Assembly: GCF_963082655.1 (NCBI RefSeq)
Contig: NC_081554.1
Location: forward strand, 58,452,756 to 58,516,755
Reading direction: 5' to 3'
DNA length: 64,000 bases
DNA from: Stomoxys calcitrans
Lineage: Eukaryota; Arthropoda; Insecta; Diptera; Muscidae
Under the pieces are notes generated by a model that saw only the letters and a program-made list of their open reading frames with translations, had not been told where the DNA came from and did not search any database. This document shows positions 36,001 through 45,500 of the stretch, one piece after another. Position numbers and translations under genes: made by a program. Every line of letters starts with the position of its first letter. Within the stretch, counting starts at the first letter, position 1.

Positions 36001-39000
36001 CTTTGAACATACGTGCCAAGTATGATCCTAATCGGTCTATTAACAGATATAGCCCCCATATGAACCAATCCCCGGATTTTTGACCTCTTGAGCCCTTAGA
36101 AGCCTAAATTTTCATCCGATTTGACTGAAATTTTAAACAAAGATTTGAGTTATGACTTTTAACATCCGTGCCGAGTAAGATCCCAGATATAGACCCCGAT
36201 CCCCGTATTTGACTTTTCAGCACCTAGAAGCCTAGGTGATTTGGTTGAAATTTGGCTTATTATAACTTACAACATCAGTGCCAATTTCTATCCGAATCGG
36301 TCAATATGGTGATATAGGCCCTTTGAGAACCGATATCGCAATATGATTTCTTGAGGGTAAAATAATTCAAATACAAACTCAGTTAATAAGGGTAAATTTT
36401 TATCGGAATCCATGGTTGTGGTACCGAAGACTTGGCCCAGCCGAACTTATCACGGTTTTACTTGTTGTTGTGGTTTTTGTAGCAGTGTGTTGTGCACTGA
36501 GGCGGTTCTCGATATGTACAACCAGCTGCCATGGGATTATCTTTAATTTTTTTTTATTTTTTGGTTTTTTTTTTTTTTTTTTTTTTTGTTATTTTTTTTT
36601 TTTATTTTTTTTTTGTTATTTTTTTTTTTATTTTTTTTGTTATTTTTTGTTTCTCTTTTTTTTATATATTTTGTTATTTTTTGTTTTTTTATATATTTTG
36701 TTATTTTTTGTTTTTTTTTTATATATATATTTTGTTATTTTTTTTTTTATTTTGTTACTTTTTGTTTTTTTATATTTTTTTGTTATTTTTTTTTCGTTTT
36801 TTGTTTCCTTTATTTATTTTGTTATTATTTTTGTTTTTGTTTTCTTTATTTATTTGGTTATTATTTTTATTTTTTTTTTTGGTATTTTCTTATTATTTTG
36901 TTTTTGGTTTTTTTTTTGGATTTTTTATTTTATTTATTTTGTTTTTTTATTTTTTTAAGAGTTTTTTTATTTGATTTTTATTTTCTTTTTTCATTTTTTA
37001 ATTCTTGCTTGTTTTATTAATTTTTTTTTGGATACAAAAAAAAAACAAATTTTCTTTTTTTATTTTTTGTTTATTTTATTTATTCCTTCTGCTATTTTTT
37101 GGATATTTCTATTTATTTTTTTTATATTATATATATATTTTTTATTATTTTTGTTTTTAATTTGTTTGGTATTTATTTATTTTGTTTTTTTATTTATTAC
37201 AAATAAAAAAAAATAAAATAAATAAAAAATAACAAAAAAAAATTAAAAATACAAAATAACAATAAAAATAAAAAAGAAAAAAATATTTTTGTATTAATTA
37301 ATTATTTTTTTTTATTTTTAAATTTTTTATTTATTATTTTTTCAATTATTATTTTTTTTTTTGTTATTGCTATTTTTTTTGTATTTTTTTGTTATCAATT
37401 CGTTTTTGTTATTTTTTAATTTGTTTTTTACTTTGTTTTTTATTTTATTTTTTATTTTGTTTTTTATTTTTTTTTGTTTTTTTTTTTATTTTGTTTTTGT
37501 TATTTTATATATATTTTGTTATTTTATATTTAATTTTTTTGGTTTTTGTTTTTTTTTCATATTTGTTAATTTTTAAATATTTTTTTTTGTTTTTTTTTAA
37601 GTTTTTTAATTGATTGTTTTATTTTTGGTTTTTTTAATTTATGGTTATCCAAATATTATCGAAGCCCTAAGACATTATTTACTAATGGACTGCATTCGAG
37701 TTTATCGTAATAAAAAATTTTCCTTAAGTAAAAATGTTTAGTAATGGAACTTATTTTTATTTTGTTATATTTTTTATATATATCATTTTTTTGTTTTATT
37801 TGTTTTTATATTTTTGTTTTTTATTTTTTATATCTTTATTTATGTTTTTCTTTTTTTTGATAATTTTTTTCAATTTTTATTTTTTTTTTTAAATTAATTT
37901 CTTTATTTTTATTTTTTTTTTAAATTAATTTCTTTATTTTTATTTTTTTTTTTTAAATTAATTTCTTTATTTTTATTTTTTTTTTTTAATTAATTTCTTT
38001 ATTTTTTCAAGTTTTTTGGTTATTTTGAGTCTTTTTTTTAATGTTTTTTTTTTTTAATTTTTTAATTTCATTTTGAATTTTTTTATGTTTATTTTCATTT
38101 TATTTTATTTGCTCGAACATTAGCCCAAGAACTTATTTGACTAATGGATTGCAATTAAGTTAATAAAAAAAAAAATTTTCCTAAAAGTATTAATGTTTCC
38201 TTTATAGTTTTTTTTTGTTTTTTTTTAACATTGTAGTTTTTTGTTTATTTTTACATTTTATTATTTTTTTTTTTAATTTTTTGTTTTTTATTTTTTTTTT
38301 ATTTATTCTTTGGTTTTCATATTACTTAATTTAATCCCGTATATGTTTACGTACTACATTTTTTAATTTTTTTTCATTCTATTTTTATTATTGTATGAAT
38401 ATTTATTTTTACTTATATTAATATATTTTGATTTTTATGAGAATTGTTGACCTTGAGTAATTTTTGCAAATTTTGTATGGTCCCAAATTTGAAAAAAAAA
38501 ATTTTTTTGGTTTTTATCTTTTTTGTTCCATTATTTCGACTGACATCGTCTAGCCGTTCTCAAGGAATTTATCGTGATGCTACTTCTCTCATTGTCCGCT
38601 GTTTACTGTTTATTTACTTTTTTTTAAATATGTTTCTAACTTTTTTGCATTTAATTTTTTAATTTTTTCTAATCTTATATTTACAGAAAATCGAAGCCGT
38701 TGCACGACACATTCGACGCAATGACCGTCCCTTTGGAGGCATACAACTCATTCTCTGTGGTGATTTCCTGCAGCTACCGCCTGTGATAAAACGTGAAGAA
38801 TTCACAACGGGATCTCAAACAAGCCCATCTCAGCGCTTTTGTTTTCAATCCAGTGCCTGGGAAAAATGTATTGAATATGTGTATGAGCTAAAAGAGGTAC
38901 ATCGTCAATCGGATCCCGAATTTGTTAGTATTCTTAATCATTTGCGTATTGGCCACATTAACGAGGGCATAACAAAACGCCTCAAGGCCACTTCTAAGCA

Positions 39001-39736
39001 AACCATAGAAGCCAACGGCATTCTAGCTACACAACTTTGTTCGCATACCAACGATGCCAATTCCATAAATGAATCCAAATTGGAAAATTTACCCAGTGAA
39101 AAGATACTATTCAAAGCCGAAGATTCAGATGCCTTAATGACGAAACAATTGGATTCCCAGGTGCAGGCTCCATCGCAATTGTATTTGAAACTGAATGCCC
39201 AGGTAATGTTATTGAAAAATATCAACATTTCTGCAGGTTTGGTCAATGGCGCACGAGGTGTGGTGGTGCGTATTGAAAAGGGCATACCAGTGGTGAGATT
39301 TAAAAATAACACCGAATATGCGTGTAAACATGAAAAATGGATTATAAAAACACCTGGTGGTGGCACAGTGACACGGCGACAAGTGCCGCTCAAATTGGCC
39401 TGGGCCTTTTCAATACACAAATCTCAAGGCCTAACACTGGACTGTGTGGAAATGTCCTTGTCCAAGGTATTCGAAGCCGGCCAGGCTTATGTAGCCTTGT
39501 CCAGGGCAAAGTCTTTGGACTCCGTACGTATTTTAGACTTTGATCCAAAACAGGTGTGGGCCAATCCTCAGGTCTTGCAGTACTATAAACTATTCCGTCG
39601 ACGTCTAATGGATACCACAATGATACCACTGGGCTTGAAAAATAAAGAGCAGAAAAAGAAAACGGGCGATACCTCCAGCGCCTTGGCCAAATTGAAAAAG
39701 AGTTTGATGAGCAAACCATTGGTGTCAATTAGTTAA
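33048..39736 (+). CDS. Pif1: Pif1 5'-3' DNA helicase, three exons
   Basis: Predicted ATP-dependent 5'-3' superfamily-1B DNA helicase; family members act at G-quadruplexes, telomeres, stalled forks and in mitochondria. Exons: 33048-33834, 33909-34069, 38687-39736 (GT/AG at every junction, phases 1 and 0), giving 665 residues; stop TAA 39734-39736. Walker A GSAGTGKS is at residues 227-234 (Lys233). [12 protein letters not shown] crosses the first splice and continues into TLHAFAGIG. Walker B LIIDEISM lies around 302-309. The third motif, [12 protein letters not shown], is near 338-349. [10 protein letters not shown] (558-567) and VALSRAKSL (585-593) are the C-terminal helicase motifs. Residues 1-220 are a family-typical N-terminal extension with a basic KKRR patch (170-173). 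ATG context is AAAACATGG. Intron 2 (34070-38686) is almost entirely repeat. Confidence 0.95.
34640..35875. repeat. T-rich (TTTTATT)n-type tract in Pif1 intron 2
   Basis: About 1.2 kb composed almost only of T and A on the coding strand, built from TTTTATATTATTTTATTTTT and TTATTTATCTTATTTT variants, with nearly no G or C. Open frames rich in Phe, Tyr, Leu and Ile are artefacts of composition. Confidence 0.95.
35876..36462 (-). repeat. Old ~145-bp-repeat element remnant
   Basis: Repeats of CGGTCTATNAACAGATATAG (35888, 36033), TTTGACNTTTTGAGCC and TTGAGTTATGACTTT resemble the 153-bp core units at 54-57 kb. It ends GCCCAGCCGAACTTATCACG / GTTTTACTTG (about 36430-36462), a mutated form of the palindromic terminus at 58.04-58.08 kb. 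It is an island in the T-rich intron. Confidence 0.7.
36463..36540 (-). mobile_element. Internally deleted LINE copy (5' leader + 3' tail)
   Basis: On the minus strand the order is CCCATGGCAGCTGGTTGTAC (LINE leader, cf. 49977), then GCCTCAGTGCACA, then CACACTGCTACAAAAACC and a CAACAA tail resembling the LINE 3' end at 45958-45987. All coding sequence is missing. It joins the 145-bp-repeat remnant directly. Confidence 0.55.
36541..38670. repeat. T-rich (TTTTGTTATT)n-type tract in Pif1 intron 2
   Basis: A second tract, with G-containing motifs (TTTTGTTATTTTT, TATATTTTGTTA) unlike the first. Sub-structure: an A-rich, apparently inverted patch at about 37198-37290; four copies of AAATTAATTTCTTTATTTTT at about 37889-38006; and two related non-repetitive islands (37645-37745, 38108-38200). 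It ends just before the acceptor TATTTACAG at 38678-38686. Confidence 0.95.
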
Positions 39737-40185
39737 GGGGCTTGTGATGCGGGAAATTTTACAACAAACTCTGCCTTCAGAAGCTTTTTATGATAATTAG
39801 ATAAATAATTAGCTGCAAATTGATACTTTTTTTACTCTACATACTTAAAATTAAGAAGCCAACATTTCCTTGAACATTTTTTCTCACATTTTTTCATCAT
39901 TGTGTTCATTGTATACACAAACATTTTTAGTAATATTTATGACTTTTTTAAAAACATCTCATCGTATAAGTGCATATTAATATATTTTTTTCCCCACATA
40001 CTTGCATCTGCTTGGCAATAAGAGACACATTTTAGTTCTATTTTTAATTAATGCAATTTTCTGTAAGACTGTCTTAAGAACACTTTAATTTATGATTGTA
40101 GAATGAATTTTAATAAATGATTGTATTTTGGACATTAAACTTTCATCACGAAAAATAAAATGAAAACTTTACCTGCAAATGCAAA
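39737..40185 (+). promoter_or_regulatory. Pif1 3' UTR with poly(A) signals
   Basis: AT-rich sequence after the Pif1 stop. The canonical AATAAA at 40112-40117 lies about 376 nt past the stop; another AATAAAA follows near 40154. No coding potential. Confidence 0.6.
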
Positions 40186-40751
40186 TTTTTGCAAATTTGA
40201 CCATGAGCATTAAGTTAAGGAACAGTGGCAAATTTCTCACATATCAATGAGTGCTGTCTGATTCAAGCTCAATGCTAAGGGGGCCTTCTTTATATAGTCC
40301 GAACGGCGTGCCGCAGTGCGTCCCCTCTTTGGAGAGACGTTTTTAAGTGGCTGCTTTGCCATTTCTTCAAATGCCATTGCTACTCACAAATTTCGCCAGC
40401 ATTAGGTATAAGCACCAAGAAGGAAATGGGTAAGAGGACGCATTGGACCATGGTTGGGAGGGCAAGTGTAGGATCGTAACACCAAGATCCCTGTGTAAAA
40501 ATGTTATCCTCTCGTGTTTAGTCGCTAGTTAGTAAGTGAAATATTTTCAATGTGTGTGTGCAGGGTTTGATTTGGCGGGTTGAGGCCCCTAGCCCTGAGT
40601 GTCTCCGTACAGCTAACCGGTAACCATTTCCCACGCCGACCAAGCGTACACATAACATAGATGCAAATTTTTTCTGATGTTCATGCCAGGATTCAAACCC
40701 AGGCGTTCAGCGTAATAGGCGGACATGTTACCCTCTTTGCTACGGTGGCCC
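40186..40751 (-). mobile_element. Family-1 SINE interrupted by a ~260-bp insertion
   Basis: The reverse-complement SINE tail and body run from 40186 to about 40409 (CACATATCAATGAGTGCTG, GTGCCGCAGTGCG, CGCCAGCATTAGG). The head resumes at about 40673 (AATTTTTTCTGATG, GGATTCAAACCCAGG) and ends in GGTGGCC. The inserted piece (40410-40672) is unidentified; it has GGAAATGGGTA near its left end and GTAACCATTTCCC near its right part, a weak inverted pair. Confidence 0.75.
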
Positions 40752-40761
40752 CCAACACTTT

Positions 40762-41077
40762 GCAAATGCAAATTTTGCCCATTAACATTCCACTAAGAAA
40801 CAGGGACAAACTTCTCACATATCAATGAGTGCAGTCCGATTCAAGTTTTAAGCTCAATGATAAGGGGCCTCTTTTTTATAGCCGATTCCGAACGGCGTGC
40901 CTCAGTGCGACACCTCTTTGGAGAGAAGTTTTACATGGCATTGTACCTCACAAATGTTGCCAGCATAAGGAGGGGAAAACCACCGCTGAACATTTTTTTC
41001 TGATGGTCTCGCCAGGATACGAACCAAGGCTCTCAGAGTCATAGGTGGACATGCTAACCTCTGCGCTACGGTGGCCT
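40762..41077 (-). mobile_element. tRNA-derived SINE (family 1), 10-bp TSD
   Basis: A complete reverse-complement copy, head on the right (CTCTGCGCTACGGTGGCC). The target duplication CCAACACTTT is at 40752-40761 and 41078-41087. It is inserted directly beside the preceding SINE. Confidence 0.88.
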
Positions 41078-41154
41078 CCAACACTTTACATGCAAAAAAA
41101 ATTTTCGACGCTGCATTGGCATTTTGGAAATTGATACATGGGTAGGATAGTTTT

Positions 41155-41340
41155 TGTTGTACACTAAGGTGGCAGCCCTTGCCGCCTTAGTGTACCATGC
41201 CAACCAGCTGCCATGGGATTGGTTGGTGGGATAGTTGTTGCTGTTGTAGGAGTGTGTTATACACTGAGGCGGCAGCTTTTGCCGATGAAGAACTCCATCG
41301 GGTCAATCCAATACGTACAACCGGCTGCCATGGGATAGGT
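41155..41340 (-). mobile_element. Two tandem internally deleted LINE copies
   Basis: Read on the minus strand. The right copy (about 41225-41340) is CCCATGGCAGCCGGTTGTAC, GGATTGACCCGATGGAG, GGCAAAAGCTGCCGCCTCAG, then ACACACTCCTACAACAGCAA. The left copy (41155-41222) is shorter and contains a hairpin: GTACACTAAGGTGGCA (41159-41174) pairs with TGCCGCCTTAGTGTAC (41180-41195) with one mismatch around GCCCT. Both join LINE leader sequence to a LINE-tail-like end. Confidence 0.6.
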
Positions 41341-41344
41341 GTTG

Positions 41345-42290
41345 TTGTTGTAACCACATTTGTATGTGGAGGTGGCGATCCTCGACAAGCTCCATGGGTG
41401 AGCAACCTCATTCTGGTCCATAGGACCGATCGCCGCGGTAACAGGGTGGCCATTGGTTATTTAAAGGCGCCAATAACTCGCCTTGTCATATTGACCATCA
41501 TAGGCCCTCAGTATTAGTGCAAGAGCCGGTTCCACCTGACCTCTCACTGGGACTCTCCACTCGATACCGCTGATTGGCGGCGACTGCAGTTGCAGCTACT
41601 CCGTATATATGTTGTTTTTGTTGTGACCACATTTCCCAGTGGAGGTGGCGATCTTCGACAAGCTCCATGGGTGAGCAAGCTCGTTCCAATCCAAAAAAAC
41701 GATCGCCGCGGTAACAGGGTGGCCATTGATTATTTAAAAGCGCCAATAGCTCGCCTTGTCCTATCGAGCATCATAGGCTCTCAGTATTTAAGCAAGAGCT
41801 GGCGCCACCCGACCTCTCACTGAGACTCTCTACTCGATACCGCTGATAGGCCGCGACTGCAGTTGCAGCTACTCCGTATATATGTTGTTGTTGTTGTGAC
41901 CACATTTTCATGTGGAGATGGCGATCTTCGACAAGCTCCAAGGGTGAGCAAGCTCGTTCCAGTCCAAAGAAACGATCGCCGCGGTAACAGGGTGGCCATT
42001 GATTATTTAAAAGAGCCAATAGCTCGCCTTGTCCTATCGAGCATCATAGGCTCTCAGTATTTAAGCAAGAACTGGCGCCACTCGACCTCTCACTGAGACT
42101 CTCCACTCGATACCGCTGATTGGCCGCGACTGCAGTTGCAGCTACTCCGCATATGGAGCATCCCACTATCCGCAACCTGTGGACGTGTCTGATAGCTCTA
42201 AGCTGAGCTTCTTGTAATGACAATGAATATCAAACAAATCGGAGCTTAGAGTTATAACCTGTGTGGTGCTCATAGACATCCTGCGCCAGG
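41345..42290 (-). mobile_element. CAA-tailed short element, 3' part present three times
   Basis: Three tandem units of about 273 bp start near 41345, 41612 and 41885. On the minus strand each ends with a stem-loop and CAA tail: CCACATACAAATGTGG (first), a mutated form (second) and CCACATGAAAATGTGG (third), followed by TYACAACAACAA. The 5' portion of one copy continues to about 42290 (CAGGTTGCGGATAGTGGGAT, GAGCACCACACAGG). Shared motifs with the copies at 48.1, 52.4-53.2 and 62.6 kb include GTTACCGCGGCGATCG and TCTCAGTGAGAGG. No open reading frame is credible; RNA polymerase III boxes are not clear. Confidence 0.75.
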
Positions 42291-42555
42291 TAGATGGGAT
42301 AGTATTTTGGGTTGGGGTACAAAGTAAAAATATCAGTATTGGGGGTTATAGGATAAAGTTTGGCTAGACTTCGAGGCAGGAGTCTGCATTTCACCTTATC
42401 TCCCAGGTAAGGTGTAATATTGTCCAAAAACGTTGTTAACGCGATCGTAATCTATACGCGATCTGATATTTGGGATGGCTTTGATGTAAGACCTCAGTGT
42501 ACGTGTTCGTCTTTTTTCGTCATGGGAGAGGCACATCCCGGAGTGCCTTCTCCGT
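42291..42555 (+). other. LINE 5' leader
   Basis: Sequence before the LINE ORF. CCTCAGTGTACGTGTTCG (42492-42509) and TCGTCATGGGAGAGGCACAT match the leader of the second LINE copy at 50.03-50.2 kb. An ATG at 42522 opens a short frame (MGEAHPGVPSPYAFG, then stop) overlapping the main ORF in another frame. Where the LINE begins is not determined. Confidence 0.55.
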
Positions 42556-45500
42556 ATGCTTTTGGTCCGTGCCGGGATTGAAAAGAACCCCGGACCCTGG
42601 TTCTGTTCCGTTTGCCAGAACCGCCTTCATCATCGGTCAGTGTCGGTGAGGTGTAACAGGTGCTTGGAGTGGGTACTAACTTCGCTACGGGAGTATAGTC
42701 ATACTGGCTATGTCGCTAGGTGCTGTGCGAACACAGCCAGCAGTGGGTCACAAGCGTCGCCGTCGTCGCCTTCGGCGTCCTCGTCGTCGGACTATGTGAC
42801 CCCCCCGACCTCTCCCGTACGGCAATTTATGCAAAGACAGCACCCTAGCCCTACTATTGCCAGGCCAGTGTCGGGAAATGTATCGTTCCTGCAGTTAAAC
42901 TGCAATGGACTGCGAGGCAAGATTGATGAGATTGTGGATTTTATGAGTCGGAAGAGCATATCGGTCGCAGCGATCCAGGAGACAAAGCTGACTAACACCT
43001 GCAGCTTGCACAGTTGTCACGGCTACAATGTGCTACGTAAGGATCGCTCAAGGAATGGAGGTGGGGGATTGGCCTTCGTTATACACCATTCCGTGCAGTA
43101 TAGACCTATCTCGCCTGTGCTTGACGCTAGTGACCCATACATGGAATGTATGGGGGTAGCAGTCAAGTCTGGTACTGCCGAGATAGAGATATACAACGTG
43201 TATATACCGCCGGTTGGCAGCTGTGTCCCGATTAATGGCCAGGCCTACAGCCCCGACATAAGTGGGTTGCTATCTGGCCATAGTCGTCTGGTTCTGGGGG
43301 ATTTCAATGCACATCACTCGTCATGGCATTCTCCCCTAGGCAACGACCAGCGTGGCATAGCTTTGGCAGAGCAGATAGATAGCTCCACGTTTTGCACGGT
43401 GAATGAGGATGCCCCCACTAGGATTACGAGGAGGTGCAGCAGCTCGCCAGACATCTCAATCGCATCCCCTGATCTCCTGAGTGACGTATCCTGGCAAGCC
43501 GTCATCTCTTTGGGGTCAGACCACCTCCCCATAATCCTCACCATCGACCGACCACCCGACTTCATAACCTCTGAGCGCCGAACGTTCATCAACTATAAGA
43601 AGGCCAATTGGACTGGCTTCAGAGAGTATACCAATCGCCGCTTCAATGAACTGCCACCCCCCTCTGATGTGCTTGTGGCCGAGAGGAAATTCCGAGACAT
43701 CATCAACGCAGCAGCCGCTCGCTTTATACCAGCCGGTCGAATACCGCAAGTGCGACCCAATTTCCCGGCGCAAGCAGTGGTACTCGCAGACGAGCGTGAT
43801 GGGATTCGTGCTATGGACCCCGCTAACCCCAGAATCAGCGAGCTGAATCTGGAAATAAACAGGGTAGTCAACGAACATAAGCGGAATTTGTGGCTGGAAC
43901 ACTTGGAGCAATGTAACTTAGGCACCGGTGCAGGCAAATTGTGGGCCACTGTTAAGTCTCTCTCGAACCCCGGTAGACGGGACGACAGGACCTCAGTCAC
44001 TTTTGGCGAGTTAACCGTGACTGATCCGAAGAGATGCGCCAGGTTGTTCAACCGTCAATTTATCGTGCATCCCGAGAGAGACAGGGCAAGGAGGAGAGCC
44101 ATTCGCCGTATTCGTGGTCTCCGAGCCGATGAACAGCCATCACAATTTACCGTGGGCGAAGTTACAAATGTCATCCGTGGCGCCAAATCTTCCAAGGCGT
44201 TGGGCCCCGACGGAATCTCTACATTGATGCTGAAGAATCTGGATTTACCTGGAGTTGAGTACCTTACCACTGTCCTTAACCTGTCATTGAACACTCTTAT
44301 AGTTCCCGATGTCTGGAAAATGGGCAGAGTGATCCCGCTACTGAAGCCTGGTAAAGACCCGAGTTTGGGGGAGTCGTACAGACCGATCTCCCTTCTCTCA
44401 CCAGTGGCTAAGACGCTTGAGGCATTACTCCTCCCGAGCCTCGTAGGAGAATTTCCATTCGCCGAGCATCAACACGGATTTCGGAGACTGCACAGCACAA
44501 CAACAGCTTTGCATGCCATCACCACACACATTTGCCGTGGCTTCAATCAACCCAGGCCATGTGATAGGACGGTCCTCGTGGCATTGGACCTATCGAAGGC
44601 ATTCGACACGGTCAGCCATGCCAAATTATTTGAGGACATCGCCAACACGTCCCTCCAGCCAGGCCTTAAACGTTGGGTCGCGAATTATCTGTGTGGCCGC
44701 CAGTCATTTGTGGAATTTAGGGATAAGAAGTCAAAACACCGTAGAGTGAAACAGGGAGTTCCCCAAGGCGGGGTGATATCTCCGGCTCTGTTTAACCTCT
44801 ACCTTTCCTCCATCCCACCTCCTCCAGACGGCATAGAGATCGTATCATATGCGGACGACTGTACGATCTTGGCATCAGGCCCCCCACCCATTGATGACAT
44901 CTGCGATAGGCTGAACGTCTACCTCAACGAGCTTGCCTCATATTTCGCTGCAAGAAATCTGAAGATATCCGCCACCAAATCTTCAGCCACACTGTTCACT
45001 ACAAATACGCGTGAGGTGAATTCTGAGCTGACTGTGATGGTCGATGGAGAATTGATTCCGACCATCAAGTGTCCCAAAATACTTGGCGTCACATTTGACA
45101 GCTCCTACACCTTCTCCCCACATGCCACAGCAATCTGCAATAAAGTCAAAAGTAGAAACAAGGTCCTCAAGTCACTCGCCGGCAGCACTTGGGGTGCAGA
45201 CAAAGAAACCTTGTTGACCACGTACAAAGCAATTGGCCGGTCTGTGGTAAGTTATGCAGCGCCAGTGTGGTCACGTCAGCTTTGTGACACGCAGTGGAAT
45301 AATATTCAGATCTGTCAGAATGCCGCCCTCCGAACTGCGACGGGCTGCCTCCTTAGTTCTCATGTGGACCACCTCCACCAGGAGACAAAGATCCTACCAG
45401 TGCGAAGACATAACTACATGCTGTCTAAGCAATACCTTTTGGGCTGTTATCGCAGAAATCATCCAAATCATCATCTTGTGGATAGATACCCACCGCCCAG

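Noticed and set aside
34564..37613. Many long Phe/Tyr/Leu/Ile-rich open frames in the T-rich tracts
   Set aside because: They follow from (TTTTATT)n and (TTTTGTTATT)n composition, overlap in several frames, and lie in the Pif1 intron.
41197..42096. Frames with CRRSP/TTYIRSS-like peptides on both strands
   Set aside because: They arise from the 273-bp tandem units and appear once per unit in several frames.
43314..44294. Minus-strand frames of 79-152 codons
   Set aside because: Antisense shadows of the LINE polyprotein.
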